Assembly: GCF_022631375.1 (NCBI RefSeq)
Contig: NZ_JALBGC010000004.1
Coordinates: 620,001 to 684,000 of the forward strand
Origin: Hymenobacter cyanobacteriorum
GTDB lineage: Bacteria > Bacteroidota > Bacteroidia > Cytophagales > Hymenobacteraceae
Reading direction: 5' to 3'
Length of the DNA: 64,000 bases
Shown: piece by piece, positions 52,882-62,430 of the stretch
Layout of the letters: each line of letters opens with the position of its first letter
Numbering within the stretch: position 1 is the stretch's first letter
The notes under the pieces: generated by a model
The model's input: only the letters and a program-made list of their open reading frames with translations
Databases searched by the model: none
What the model was told of the DNA's origin: nothing
Translations under genes and position numbers: made by a program

Positions 52882-54642
52882 TTACTTCGCTAATACTACG
52901 GGCGTTCGGGTCGAAACGCCGTTTTCATTAATAGCTTCGATGGTGAAATAGTACGGACGGTCCTTGTCCATGCCTTTGAAAGTATAGTCGTTGGCGCTGT
53001 GCACCATGATGCACGAGTAGAGCTTGTCCGACGCCAGCCCAAAGTAGATATTGTAGGCGTAGGCGCCATCCACCGGGGCCCAGCGCAGCCAGGCGCTGCG
53101 TGGGTCCTTCTCGGTGCGTAACACCACGAAGTCCTTCACCGCCGCCGGTTTCGCGCCGCTGCCCAGGCCGAAAACGCGCAAGCCGCTGATGGCAAATTTG
53201 CCGGTGGGCATGTGCTGGTTTTCAAGCTTAATGAAGCGGGTTTTTACCGGCTTGGCCAGTTCGATGTAGTCGTGCGGTACGTCGGTTTTGTTGCGGCTTT
53301 TATCCACTAGCAACTGCCAGGTTTTGCCATCCAGCGAGTGGTAGAGCTTATATTGATGAAACACGCCCAGCGACTTGCCCAGGAACTCCGCATCTTGGTC
53401 GGCATAGTTGATTTGGATGGCGCGTACGGTGTTCACACTGCCCAAATCGGTCTGAATAAACTCGCCGGGCCGGGCCGTGGCGGCGCTCCAGTAGGTCTTG
53501 ATGTTTTCATCGACCGCGTAGTTGGGCAGGTGGCCGCCCAGCGTGCTCGATACCTGCACCGGGCGCTGGTAGTTCAGCAGCATCCAACCCGTGAACTGCG
53601 GCTGCAGGTGGTTGGCCGGGCCGGTGGGCAGGTAGTGCGGGTAGTCGCCAAAAGCGGTGTTGGTGTAAAGCGTGCCCTCGGCATCGAAGCCGGCCGGCCA
53701 CAGCCCCAGGCGCCGCTCGAAGTTGTTCTTGCCGTTGATAACCAGCGTCGAAACGTGCCACCAGCTGTCCCAGGCATCCTGAAAGGTGTTGCCGTGGCCC
53801 GCGCCCCGCGCGAAGCCGCCCGGCTTGTAGGCAAACGGGTTGTGCGGTTGCGGCGTGAACGGGCCCAACGGCGCGTCGGCTACCTGCACGCCGTCGGCGT
53901 AGCCGCTGAATTCGGTGCCGGGCGCGCCGTATTGCAGGTAGTAGCGCCCGCCGTGCTTGGTCATCCACGCGCCTTCCATAAACGGGTCGAGGAAGGTGTT
54001 ATCCAAATATTCGCCGAAGCGCTGCCAGCCGAACTGCTTGTCATTGAGCCCGAACATGATTTTGGGCTCGCCGATGGGCTGGAATGTTTTGCGGCTGATT
54101 TGCTGGCCGTAGAGCGGCAGGCTGTTGCTGCTGCCCCAATACAGGTACAGCTTGCCATCGGTGTCGAGGAAAAAATCCGGGTCCCAGGCACCCACCTGAA
54201 AGTTGTGCACGGCCTCCTTCCAGTCATCGACTTTCGGATTGGTGCTCATCCAAATGGGGAAATTCTTCTCGTGCGTCGAGCCGTATACCAGCAGAGTATC
54301 GCCGAGCACGAACACGGCCGGGGCGCACAAGTCATCATACACCTTGTGCTCGGGGCGCAGGAAATGGCGCGGGATGAACTTCCAACTGCTCAAATCGTGG
54401 CTCCACCAGTAGCCCCACTGGTTGGTGGAGAAGAGGTAGTAGTCGCCCTTGTAGCGGGTGATGACCGGGTCGGCGGTGGCGCGGTGCCGGCCGGCGGTGG
54501 CGAAATTGGGGATGGGCGTGTAGCCGTAGTCGAGGTTGAGCGGGTTGCAGTAGGTGGGGCGCGTTTGGGCGGCTTTCGGCTGCGCCTGGGCGGCGAAGCT
54601 GAGTAGCGAGAAGAGGCAGAAGAAGCTAAAGAATTGGGGCAT
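52882..54642 (-). CDS. Secreted GH43-like glycosidase with F5/8-type C and FN3 modules
   Basis: A 586-residue exported protein. After a signal peptide (to AQA-20) a five-bladed propeller of clan GH-F spans about 30-340, with candidate general base Asp58 in ATADPVITRYKGDYYLF, Asp154 or 156 in AWDPDFFLD and acid Glu223 in MEGAWMTKHGGRYYL. Residues about 370-500 resemble a discoidin/F5-8 type C domain (NIKTYWSAATARPGEFIQTDLG), and about 505-586 a fibronectin-III domain ending in ETRTPVV-like VSTRTPVVLAK. Family GH43 often cuts arabinose or xylose; the exact subfamily is not evident, and its role beside GH144 and GH3 genes is uncertain. Confidence 0.8.
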   Translation of the reverse strand: MPQFFSFFCLFSLLSFAAQAQPKAAQTRPTYCNPLNLDYGYTPIPNFATAGRHRATADPVITRYKGDYYLFSTNQWGYWWSHDLSSWKFIPRHFLRPEHKVYDDLCAPAVFVLGDTLLVYGSTHEKNFPIWMSTNPKVDDWKEAVHNFQVGAWDPDFFLDTDGKLYLYWGSSNSLPLYGQQISRKTFQPIGEPKIMFGLNDKQFGWQRFGEYLDNTFLDPFMEGAWMTKHGGRYYLQYGAPGTEFSGYADGVQVADAPLGPFTPQPHNPFAYKPGGFARGAGHGNTFQDAWDSWWHVSTLVINGKNNFERRLGLWPAGFDAEGTLYTNTAFGDYPHYLPTGPANHLQPQFTGWMLLNYQRPVQVSSTLGGHLPNYAVDENIKTYWSAATARPGEFIQTDLGSVNTVRAIQINYADQDAEFLGKSLGVFHQYKLYHSLDGKTWQLLVDKSRNKTDVPHDYIELAKPVKTRFIKLENQHMPTGKFAISGLRVFGLGSGAKPAAVKDFVVLRTEKDPRSAWLRWAPVDGAYAYNIYFGLASDKLYSCIMVHSANDYTFKGMDKDRPYYFTIEAINENGVSTRTPVVLAK

Positions 54643-54654
54643 GAATGGAAAATC

Positions 54655-54763
54655 GTCTGTCATCCTGAGCGGAGCGAAGGACCTTATCACGGCCGCTTCA
54701 TTTGGAATTACTGCAAGTCGTTTTGGCGTGATAAGGTCCTTCGCTCCGCTCAGGATGACAGGC
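54655..54763. repeat. Long hairpin repeat, family B
   Basis: Arms 54655-54690 (GTCTGTCATCCTGAGCGG...) and 54728-54763 pair over 36 bases with one mismatch at the tip, between GH43-like and GH144-type genes. Confidence 0.92.
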
Positions 54764-54774
54764 GTAATTGTTGA

Positions 54775-56139
54775 TTACTTCTTCTCCGCCGCACTCTCAA
54801 ACCCGAGCTTGCCCAGCCCGCGCTGCACATCGGGCGAACTCATAAACAGCTTCCACAGCAGCCCCGTCCGGTAGTTCTCAATCATCCCCACAATCGGGCC
54901 CTGGTCGATGGCCAGGTAGGATTTGGCCTGCCAGTTGTGCTCCTCGCTGAAGCCGTCGACAAAACCGTATTCGCCCCAGATTTTATCGCCGAGGTCGAAG
55001 TAGAAATGCTTCAGTGCCCGCATCGACTGCTCCGGCGTGTAGGGGAAGGCCGAGAGCGCGGCAGTGGGCGAAATCACGCTCAGGTCCTCCTTGGGGTTGT
55101 GGGCGGCGTAGCCCTGGTAGCTGTCGGAGGCGGTGAGGCCCCAGGTGTTGGGGCCGTAGCCTTTGTAGTGCTTGGGGTTCTCGACGCAGTACTGGTAATT
55201 GATGAGTGTGTGGTTCTGGTTCTGCTGCCAGTAGTCGGCGTACTGGTCTTTGAGGCCGTGGGGGTTCAGGCCCAGGAAGGAGTAGTGCGTGAAAAACAGC
55301 GGCCCGCCTAAGTCCGGCCCCAGCGGCAGCTTGATGCCGTAGTATTCCTTGCCGTTTTTAAACTCCGGCCCCACAGCCCAGCCCTGGTCGTACACGGCTT
55401 TGTCGATGGCGTACTTCGGCGACGACGCGGCCAGCACGTAGGTTATCAGGCACTCATTCCAGCCGTGAATCTGGTGGTTCATGCTCCAGCCGTTGTTGGG
55501 GCTCCAGTGCCAGTAGAGCACGTTTTGGCCGCCCTGGGTTTGCCAGTTCCACTCCACGTTGTCCCACATCCAGCCAATGTGGTTGCGCAGGTCGCGCTCC
55601 AGCGGCGTGTCGGCGGTGAAGTACTGGCGGGCGCAAATCAGGCCTTCCATCAGGAAGGAGGTTTCCACGATGTCGCCGCCGTCGTCCTTCGCCCCGAACT
55701 TGATGACCTTGCCGGTTTCGCCGTTCAGCCAGTGCGGGAACACGCCGTGGTAGCAGTCGGCTTTCTCCAGCCAGCGCACCATTTTGTAGAGGCGCGTGGC
55801 CGCCTGCTCGCGGGTAATCCACTTGCGGTCGGCGGCCACCACAATGGCCATGATGCCGAAGCCCGTGCCGCCGGTGGTCACCACCTCGTTGCCGTAGTCG
55901 TAGGCCACGTTGCTGCGCTCGCGTGCCATGCCCGAAACCGGGTGCCCGAAATCCCAGAAATAGCGGAAGGTCTGCTTCTGCACCAAGTCCAGCAGCTGCT
56001 CGTCGGTGAGGTTGCGGGGGCGCTGGCGCGGGTCGAATTTGGCAGTGGGAGTAGGAGCTTTCTTGGGCGCGGGCTTCGGCTGGGCCTGGCAGTAGCCGGG
56101 CAGCAGGAGCAGCGCAAGGAGCAGGAGGTTTGCGTTCAT
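54775..56139 (-). CDS. Secreted GH144-type endo-beta-1,2-glucanase / glucoamylase-domain protein
   Basis: A 454-residue exported protein with signal peptide (to CQAQ-20). The (alpha/alpha)6 barrel matches the 'putative glucoamylase' domain that includes family GH144: LLDLVQKQTFRYFWDFGHPVSGMARERSN, TTGGTGFGIMAIV, GVFPHWLNGETG, DIVETSFLMEGL, YWHWSPNNGWSMNHQIHGWNEC and GPLFFTHYSFLGLNP. GH144 enzymes hydrolyse cyclic or linear beta-1,2-glucan to sophoro-oligosaccharides. The GH3 gene in the same operon supports this assignment. It is followed by GH43-like and GH3 genes downstream and preceded by susD. Confidence 0.85.
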   Translation of the reverse strand: MNANLLLLALLLLPGYCQAQPKPAPKKAPTPTAKFDPRQRPRNLTDEQLLDLVQKQTFRYFWDFGHPVSGMARERSNVAYDYGNEVVTTGGTGFGIMAIVVAADRKWITREQAATRLYKMVRWLEKADCYHGVFPHWLNGETGKVIKFGAKDDGGDIVETSFLMEGLICARQYFTADTPLERDLRNHIGWMWDNVEWNWQTQGGQNVLYWHWSPNNGWSMNHQIHGWNECLITYVLAASSPKYAIDKAVYDQGWAVGPEFKNGKEYYGIKLPLGPDLGGPLFFTHYSFLGLNPHGLKDQYADYWQQNQNHTLINYQYCVENPKHYKGYGPNTWGLTASDSYQGYAAHNPKEDLSVISPTAALSAFPYTPEQSMRALKHFYFDLGDKIWGEYGFVDGFSEEHNWQAKSYLAIDQGPIVGMIENYRTGLLWKLFMSSPDVQRGLGKLGFESAAEKK

Positions 56140-56168
56140 CGGTTTGGATTTGAACGTCGTAATAATGG

Positions 56169-56253
56169 AACGTCATGCTGAGCTTGCCGAAGCATCTCTG
56201 TAGCGTTGATTACTACTGCGGTAGAGATGCTTCGACAAGCTCAGCATGACGTT
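56169..56253. repeat. Long hairpin repeat, family A
   Basis: Arms 56169-56199 (AACGTCATGCTGAGCTTGCC...) and 56223-56253 pair with about one mismatch, 27 bases downstream of the susD stop. Confidence 0.9.
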
Positions 56254-56280
56254 ATTTTTGATTAACTCTGGGGCTATAAC

Positions 56281-57828
56281 TTAATATCCCGGGTTCTGTG
56301 TCAGCAGCCCGCCGCTGAGGTCAATCTGCGGCTGCGGAATGGGGAATAGCTCGTTCTTGCCTTTCGTGAACGTCTTGCCCTGTGCCGCGAAAATGGGTAC
56401 GATGCGGCCCGGCGTCACGCTTTCCTGGCGCACGAGGTCGAAGAATCGGTCGTGCTCCAGGGCCAGCTCCACCCGGCGCTCCTGCCAGATGTTGGCCACC
56501 GTGGCGGGCTTGGACGTTAGGCCGGCCCGGTCGCGCACCAGGTTCAGGTCGGTTTGGGCCGCGCCGGCGTTGCCGAGCTGGGCCGCGGCTTCGGCATGAA
56601 TGAGCAGCACCTCGGCGTAGCGCATCACCCGAATATTCTTGGGCAAGAAGTCGTTGTTGCCACAGTTGGGCTCCTGCTTGCGGCTGTGGTAGGCCTTGTA
56701 GCTGTAGCGCGAGTTCTCCACCGAGTCTTTGCTTGGGATGCGGAAACCGTCCCAGAGCACCGTGCCCGTCGAGCGCTGCCCGGCCGGAGCGGTGGGCTGA
56801 ATGAAGATGATGCTGCCGGCGCGGCGCACGTCGCCGGTTTCGTAGGCATTGGCCAGGTCGAGGGTCGGGGAGTTGAAGCCGAAGCCCAAATCGGCCCAGC
56901 CACCCTTGCCGCCCGAGCGCGGGCCCTGGCTCACCACGTACAGTTCGATGGCCGAGTTATTACAAGCCGCATTCACGCCCGTCTGCACCTCAAAAACCGA
57001 CTCGATGCTGTTGGCGCCCGCCGTGCGCCAGATGTCGGCGTAGGGCCGGAACAGGCCGTAGCTGCCCGATTTGCCGGTTACAATCTCATTAGTTAGGTCG
57101 TAGGCTTTCTGGTAGTTCTTCTGGTAGAGGTATACCTTGGCCAGCATGGCCTGCGCGGCGGCCTTGGTGGCGCGGCCCACTTGGGTAGCGCTTTTCACCG
57201 GCAGGTTGTCCACCGCAAATTGCAAGTCGCTGATGATGAGATTGTAGATGTCGGCCGCCGAAGCCCGCGTCTGGAAGGCGGGGCTGTTAGCCTCCGAAGG
57301 CAGCGGCACGCGGTCGAGCTTGGGCACGCCGCCAAACAGGCGCACGAGGTTGAAGTAGAAGTAGCCGCGCAGGAAGCGCACCTGGCCAATAAGGTCATTT
57401 TTGGTGGCGGTGGGTGCGGTGCTCAGTGGCACTTTGTCGAGGGCCTGGTTGGCGGTGGCAATGGCCTGGTAGTAGCCTTTCCACACGTTGTTCACGTTGC
57501 CGTTGGTCGAGTTCAGCGTGAAGTTGTCCACGTTCAAGGCATCCTGGTAGTCATTCGGCGAGCTGCCTTTGTCGGAATCGTCGGAGGCAATGTCCGTCAG
57601 AATCACGAACTGCAGGCCGTGCACGTCGTTGCCGAAACCGCCTTGGTACATGGAGTTATATACCCCATCCACGAGCTTTTGGGCGGTGGCGGGGTCCACG
57701 GTGTCGCCGCTGAGCTGGCCCTGCGGGGGCACGTCGAGGTAGTCTTTGCAGCCGCTGACGAGGGCCAGCGACGCGGCCAGGGCGGCCGTGCCGGCCCGGC
57801 GGAAGAAGGCGTTGGTAAAGGGTTTCAT
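56281..57828 (-). CDS. SusD/RagB-type surface glycan-binding lipoprotein (beta-glucan locus)
   Basis: A 515-residue lipoprotein, lipobox LVSGC with Cys27 and then KDYLDVPP. Family features include VRFLRGYFYFNLVRLFGGVPKL, KNIRVMRYAEVLLIHAEAAAQLG, RRVELALEHDRFFDLVRQ and the C-terminal LFPIPQPQIDLSGGLLTQNPGY. It would capture glycan for the SusC encoded 8 bases upstream, with which it is translationally close. Shorter than the other SusD here (616 residues), which agrees with a different ligand. Confidence 0.95.
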   Translation of the reverse strand: MKPFTNAFFRRAGTAALAASLALVSGCKDYLDVPPQGQLSGDTVDPATAQKLVDGVYNSMYQGGFGNDVHGLQFVILTDIASDDSDKGSSPNDYQDALNVDNFTLNSTNGNVNNVWKGYYQAIATANQALDKVPLSTAPTATKNDLIGQVRFLRGYFYFNLVRLFGGVPKLDRVPLPSEANSPAFQTRASAADIYNLIISDLQFAVDNLPVKSATQVGRATKAAAQAMLAKVYLYQKNYQKAYDLTNEIVTGKSGSYGLFRPYADIWRTAGANSIESVFEVQTGVNAACNNSAIELYVVSQGPRSGGKGGWADLGFGFNSPTLDLANAYETGDVRRAGSIIFIQPTAPAGQRSTGTVLWDGFRIPSKDSVENSRYSYKAYHSRKQEPNCGNNDFLPKNIRVMRYAEVLLIHAEAAAQLGNAGAAQTDLNLVRDRAGLTSKPATVANIWQERRVELALEHDRFFDLVRQESVTPGRIVPIFAAQGKTFTKGKNELFPIPQPQIDLSGGLLTQNPGY

Positions 57829-57836
57829 CGGCGTGC

Positions 57837-60800
57837 TTATTTGAAGTTGACGTTCAGACCCAGCGTGAGCGTGCGGCTGGTGGGGTAGGTGTTGAGCTCG
57901 ATGCCCGAATCGAGCGGCCCGCCGGACAGCTCCGGCGTAAAGCCCGTGTATTTGGTGCTCGTAAACAGGTTCTGGCCCGCCGCATAAATGCGCACCGACG
58001 CCAGGTGCGCGCGTTCCAGCGCAGCCACCGGCACGGTGTAGCCCAGCACCAGGTTGGTGAGGCGCAGGTAGGAACCCGATTCGAGGAAGTAGGTCGAGTT
58101 CGGCATGCCTTCCTTGAGGGCGCTGGGGTTGGTGTTGGAGGGGTTGGCAGCCGTGAACCGGTCGGTGGCAAAGCTGGCCTCCACGTTGTTAAGGCTGCTG
58201 CTGCGGGCCTGCTTCTTGGCGTTGTACACCTTGTTGTTCAGGTTGCCCGAGAAGGTGAACGAGAAGTCCACGTTGCGGTAGTTCAGCCCGCCGTTGATGC
58301 CGAAGTAAATCGGTGGCTGGTACGAGCCGTAGTAGGCGCGGTCTTTCAAATCAACCTTGCCGTCGCCGTTGGTGTCGGCATATTTCAAATCACCGATGGC
58401 GTGCGGAAAGTCGGTCGTCGGCGAATTCTTAATGTCCTCGGCATTCTGGTACACGCCAATGGCATCGAGCAAAAAGAAGCTGCCGGCGGCCACGCCGTTG
58501 TCCGATTTGGTCACGCCGTTATAACCGCCAATCAGTGCTTGGCCGCCGTTCAGGTTGGCAATGCGGTTGGTATTGAAGGTGACGTTGGCGCCCAGGTTGT
58601 AGCTCCAGTCGGGGCTGTTGCCGATGGCGGCGCGCCAGTTCAGGCCCGCTTCCACGCCGCGGTTGGTGATATCGGCAGCGTTGGTGATGTACTGCCCGTC
58701 GGGGTCGCCAAAAAAGGCCGGAATGTTCACCGGAATCAGGGCGTTGGTCGTGCGCTTGTCGTAGTAGGTCACCTCGCCGGTCAGGCGGTTTTCGAGGAAG
58801 CCAAATTCCACGGCCGCGTCGTACTCGGTGGTGGTTTCCCAGTGCACGTTGCGGTCCTTAATCTGGCGGATGGCGCTGCCCAGCACGGGCTTGCCATCAA
58901 ACACGTAGGGAATGTTGGAATCGGCCGTCAGGATATAGGCGTCGGCCGGAATCTGGTCGTTGCCGAGCTGGCCGTAGCTGGCGCGCAGCTTCAGGAAGCT
59001 CAGTGTCTTGTTGTCGCGCAGAAAGTCTTCCTGCGAAATCACCCAGCCTAAGCCCAGCGACGGGAAAAAGCCCCAGCGCTGGCTGCTGTTGAATTTCGAC
59101 GTGCCGTCGTAGCGCAGGTTGGTGGTCAGCAAATAGCGCCCGTCGTAGGCGTAGTTGATGCGGCCCAGCAGCGAGAGGCGGCGGTCCTTGGCGGCGGTGG
59201 CGTCGTTCACGGCGGTGTTGGGGTCGCCGGTGTTCAGGTACCACAGGTTGGGGTCGGCGGGCACGCTCTTGCGCGAGCCCGAAAACTGGTTGCGCAGGCC
59301 TTCCTCGGTCACGGTGCCGGCCAGCAGCGTCAGGTTGTGCTTCTCATTAAAGGTGCGCTGGTAGGTGGCGGTGTTTTCCCAGAGGTAGCGGTAGCCGTTC
59401 ACCTGCGTCACGGCCAGGTTGCTGAAGTCGTTGCGCTGGTTGCCGCCACTGGTCAGAAACACGTTGGTCAGGCCGGCATTGCCGTACTGGTAATCGTACA
59501 CGCGGCGGTTGTCGGAGTTCAAATCCACATTGAAAGCCGAGCGCAGCGTCAGCCCCGCAAATGGCCGCACATCGAGCCCGATGTTGCCCTGCAGACGGTT
59601 TTCGAGCGAGCGGTTGTCGTTCTGCTCAATGTCCAGCACCGGGTTGCCCACGTTGCCAAACGACGAGGTGTTGCCATACAGTCCGTCCTGCTTGGCCGGG
59701 AAAATCGGGGCCGCGCGGTAAGCGTTGTTATACGCGGTGCCAATGTTCACGTCGCGCGTGTTAGCATGGCTGTACGAAGCCTGCGAGCTAATCGTGACCT
59801 TGTCCGACAGCGCAAACGAAGTATTCGAGCGAATAGTCAGGCGCTGAAACTTGTTGTTAATCACCGTGCCGTCGTCCTCCAGCAGGTTGCCCGAGAAGTA
59901 GTATTTCACGTTCTCCGAAGCGCCCGACACGGCCAGGTTGTGGTTCTGGAAAGTGCCGCGCCGCAGAATGGCGTTGTAGAAATCCGTCGAGCCCGAGTAA
60001 GACGGCAGCACCGTGCCCGGCGCCGTATCCTTAATATAGTTCGCATACTGGCCGGCGTCGGCCATCTTCACCAAGTGCGCGGCTTCCTTGAAGCCCACCG
60101 AGCCGCTGTAGCTTAGCACCGGCTTGCCCAGGCGGCCTTGCTTCGTAGTCACGATAATCACGCCGTTAGCCCCGCGCACGCCGTAAATAGCCGCCGCCGA
60201 AGCATCCTTCAGCACGTCAATCGAGGCAATGTCGGCGTTGCTCAGGTTGCGGATGTCGGTGGTTTGCACGCCGTCCACCACGTACAGCGGCTCAGCCCCG
60301 CCCAGCAGCGTGCCCGTACCTCGAATCCGCACTTTCGGCTGCGAGTTCGGCGTGCCGTCGCTGATAATCTGCACACCGGCAATCTTGCCCTGCAGGGCCT
60401 GAGTGGGCGTTTGCACCGGCTGGTTCACAATTTCGGCCGCATCCACCCGCGCTACGGCGCCGGTCAAATCCTGCCGGCGCTGGGTGCCGTAGCCCACCAC
60501 CACCACTTCGCTCAGCGCCTTGGTATCGGGCACCAGCGCCACGTTGATGGTCGTCTGCTCGCCCACCACCACTTCCTGCGACGTGTAGCCCACGAAGCTG
60601 AACACCAGCGTGCTGCCCACCGGCACCGCCAGCGAGAACTTGCCGTCCATATCAGTTTGCGCGCCGTTGGTACCGCCCTTAATCACCACGTTCACGCCGG
60701 GCAGGCCCGCACCCTTCTCGTCCACCACGCGGCCGGTCACGGTCGGGTCGGCAGCCGCCTCAATGGCGCTGGCAGCTACGGCCGGCTTCAGCAGAATGCC

Positions 60801-61127
60801 ATCGTTTATCACCCGGTAGTCGATGCGCAGCGGGGCGAGCAGCTGCGTCAGCACCTGGGCCAGGGGCTGGCCCACGGCGTTCAGGCTCACGCGCCGGCTG
60901 GCCCCGATGAGCTGGCGGCTGTATTGGAAATGCACGTTGGCCTGGCTTTCGATTTTGCTCAGCACCGTGGCCATGCGCTCATCGGTTGCCCGTAGGGTAA
61001 TGGGCTGGTCCAGCAGCGGCTGCGTAGCTGCCGCCTGGGCCAGGCCCGGGCCGGCAAGCAGCAGCAGGAGCAGCGCCAGCCGCCACAGGCGACCCGGCAC
61101 GCAGGAGGTTGGTAAGGGAGTTGTCAT
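57837..61127 (-). CDS. SusC/RagA-type TonB-dependent transporter with STN domain
   Basis: A 1096-residue outer-membrane transporter. After the signal peptide (about 1-33) comes an STN (secretin/TonB short N-terminal) domain with RATDERMATVLSKIESQANVHFQY, about 42-117, then a carboxypeptidase-regulatory-like domain (TGRVVDEKGAGLPGVNVVIKG), TonB-box-like EVVVVGYG, plug LYVVDGVQT and AAIYGVRGANGVIIVTTKQG, and the barrel ending TLGLNVNFK. The STN domain usually contacts a FecR anti-sigma factor; fecR and an ECF sigma gene lie directly upstream, so ligand binding probably induces this operon. Confidence 0.95.
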   Translation of the reverse strand: MTTPLPTSCVPGRLWRLALLLLLLAGPGLAQAAATQPLLDQPITLRATDERMATVLSKIESQANVHFQYSRQLIGASRRVSLNAVGQPLAQVLTQLLAPLRIDYRVINDGILLKPAVAASAIEAAADPTVTGRVVDEKGAGLPGVNVVIKGGTNGAQTDMDGKFSLAVPVGSTLVFSFVGYTSQEVVVGEQTTINVALVPDTKALSEVVVVGYGTQRRQDLTGAVARVDAAEIVNQPVQTPTQALQGKIAGVQIISDGTPNSQPKVRIRGTGTLLGGAEPLYVVDGVQTTDIRNLSNADIASIDVLKDASAAAIYGVRGANGVIIVTTKQGRLGKPVLSYSGSVGFKEAAHLVKMADAGQYANYIKDTAPGTVLPSYSGSTDFYNAILRRGTFQNHNLAVSGASENVKYYFSGNLLEDDGTVINNKFQRLTIRSNTSFALSDKVTISSQASYSHANTRDVNIGTAYNNAYRAAPIFPAKQDGLYGNTSSFGNVGNPVLDIEQNDNRSLENRLQGNIGLDVRPFAGLTLRSAFNVDLNSDNRRVYDYQYGNAGLTNVFLTSGGNQRNDFSNLAVTQVNGYRYLWENTATYQRTFNEKHNLTLLAGTVTEEGLRNQFSGSRKSVPADPNLWYLNTGDPNTAVNDATAAKDRRLSLLGRINYAYDGRYLLTTNLRYDGTSKFNSSQRWGFFPSLGLGWVISQEDFLRDNKTLSFLKLRASYGQLGNDQIPADAYILTADSNIPYVFDGKPVLGSAIRQIKDRNVHWETTTEYDAAVEFGFLENRLTGEVTYYDKRTTNALIPVNIPAFFGDPDGQYITNAADITNRGVEAGLNWRAAIGNSPDWSYNLGANVTFNTNRIANLNGGQALIGGYNGVTKSDNGVAAGSFFLLDAIGVYQNAEDIKNSPTTDFPHAIGDLKYADTNGDGKVDLKDRAYYGSYQPPIYFGINGGLNYRNVDFSFTFSGNLNNKVYNAKKQARSSSLNNVEASFATDRFTAANPSNTNPSALKEGMPNSTYFLESGSYLRLTNLVLGYTVPVAALERAHLASVRIYAAGQNLFTSTKYTGFTPELSGGPLDSGIELNTYPTSRTLTLGLNVNFK

Positions 61128-61255
61128 AAGAAAGAGTTGGTGGGAATTAGGGAACGGATGAGGCCGCGCTAGGCGGCCGCCGGAAACTCCGGAATCGATT
61201 GTGGGCGTTGTTTCATAGGCGGGAATGGAGAGAGGCAGAACAATGGAAAATCAAC

Positions 61256-62299
61256 TCACTCGGCCGCGCAGGGCTGGCCGTGAAAAACAATGCGGCCATC
61301 GGCCGTTTCGTAGCGCGCGCCCAGCGCTTCACACACCAGGTTTAGCTTATCGAACAGCGGCTCGTTGCCCAGGCTCAGGTTGAGAGTGCAGTTGCGCAGC
61401 GCCTCCGCGTCGTAGCTGATAGCAACCCCGTACGCCGCCGAAAGCGTCTGGAGCACCTCGGCCACCGGCCGGTCGTTGAACACAAACGACTGCGGGGCCA
61501 GCAGCACCGGCTCGGCTACCAGCTCGCGCCACAACTGTCGGCGCGTGGGCGAATACACCGCCTGCTGGTTGGGCCGCACCACGATGCCCGCCGCCGGCGC
61601 GGCCCCGGCCAGCGCCACGCGCGGGCGCACCCGCACGGCCCCGGTGCGCACCTGCACCTGCACGTCGGGCTGCCCGGCCACCGCCCGCACCCGAAAGCTG
61701 GTACCAAGCACGGTGCTCACCACCTGGTCGGTCAGCACCGAAAACGGGTGCTGCTCGTCGTGGAATACGTCGAAAAAGGCTTCGCCCTTGAGGTAGGCAA
61801 TGCGGCGGCCCGTGGCATTGGCGCGCTGGTAGCGCAGCGTGGCGCCCGGGGCCAGCGTCACGAAGCTGCCGTCGGGCAGGGCCACGCGGCGCTCCGGCGC
61901 GGTGGCGGGCGCCGAGTACACCAGCCAGGTTGCCGGGGCGGGCACCACAGTCGCGGGCTGTTGAACCACTTCTTGCGGCAGTGGGCTATGGGCCAGTTGA
62001 ATCCCAATGGCACCGGCCGCGAGCACGCCGGCGGCCACGGCGGCTGCCCGCACGCTGGTCGGCCACGAGGCCCAGCCGGTCGACTTCGGGCTCCGCTCGT
62101 TGCCGCCGGTGGTGTTGCCTGCAATGCGCTGCCACACGGTTGCCGCCAAGGCCTCTTTTTCGTGGCTGGTCAGGTCGAAGGGCTGTTCGTTGCCGAGCTG
62201 GCGGTACCAGGCCTCGATGCACCGCACTTCTTCCGGCGAGCATTCGCCCTGCTGGTAACGCTGCAATAGCTGACGGAATTCGGACGAGTTGGAGGCCAT
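61256..62299 (-). CDS. FecR-family anti-sigma factor
   Basis: A 347-residue inner-membrane regulator. The cytosolic N-terminus (1-85) includes FRQLLQRYQQGECSPEE and should bind the sigma factor; a membrane helix lies about 84-104 (AAAVAAGVLAAGAIGIQLA). The periplasmic FecR domain has VALPDGSFVTLAPGATLRYQ and GEAFFDVFHDEQHPFSVLT; the C-terminal DUF4974 domain has FVFNDRPVAEVLQTLSAAYG and FDKLNLVCEALGARYE. It would transduce the signal from the STN domain of the adjacent SusC. The start MASNSS was chosen over a TTG 30 bases upstream. Confidence 0.94.
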   Translation of the reverse strand: MASNSSEFRQLLQRYQQGECSPEEVRCIEAWYRQLGNEQPFDLTSHEKEALAATVWQRIAGNTTGGNERSPKSTGWASWPTSVRAAAVAAGVLAAGAIGIQLAHSPLPQEVVQQPATVVPAPATWLVYSAPATAPERRVALPDGSFVTLAPGATLRYQRANATGRRIAYLKGEAFFDVFHDEQHPFSVLTDQVVSTVLGTSFRVRAVAGQPDVQVQVRTGAVRVRPRVALAGAAPAAGIVVRPNQQAVYSPTRRQLWRELVAEPVLLAPQSFVFNDRPVAEVLQTLSAAYGVAISYDAEALRNCTLNLSLGNEPLFDKLNLVCEALGARYETADGRIVFHGQPCAAE

Positions 62300-62430
62300 G
62301 CCGGAAAGGGTGCTTACCTGATAAGTCAACCAACCCCCGCTACCCCCTAAGGCCCATTCCTAAAAAAAGCGAACAGTTCGGCAGCAGCGAAGCATTGGGT
62401 CAGGAAATGGGGATAATTATGAATTGAAAA

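Noticed and set aside
61191..61204. CGATTG-containing word upstream of the second SusC, similar to the LacI-type sites
   Set aside because: Flanks do not match the other sites, and this operon has its own ECF/FecR control. CGATTG alone is frequent, including in hairpin loops.
61169..61216. A 15-codon reading frame (MKQRPQSIPEFPAAA) between fecR and susC on the minus strand
   Set aside because: Could be a leader peptide, but there is no attenuator-like structure and such short frames arise easily by chance.
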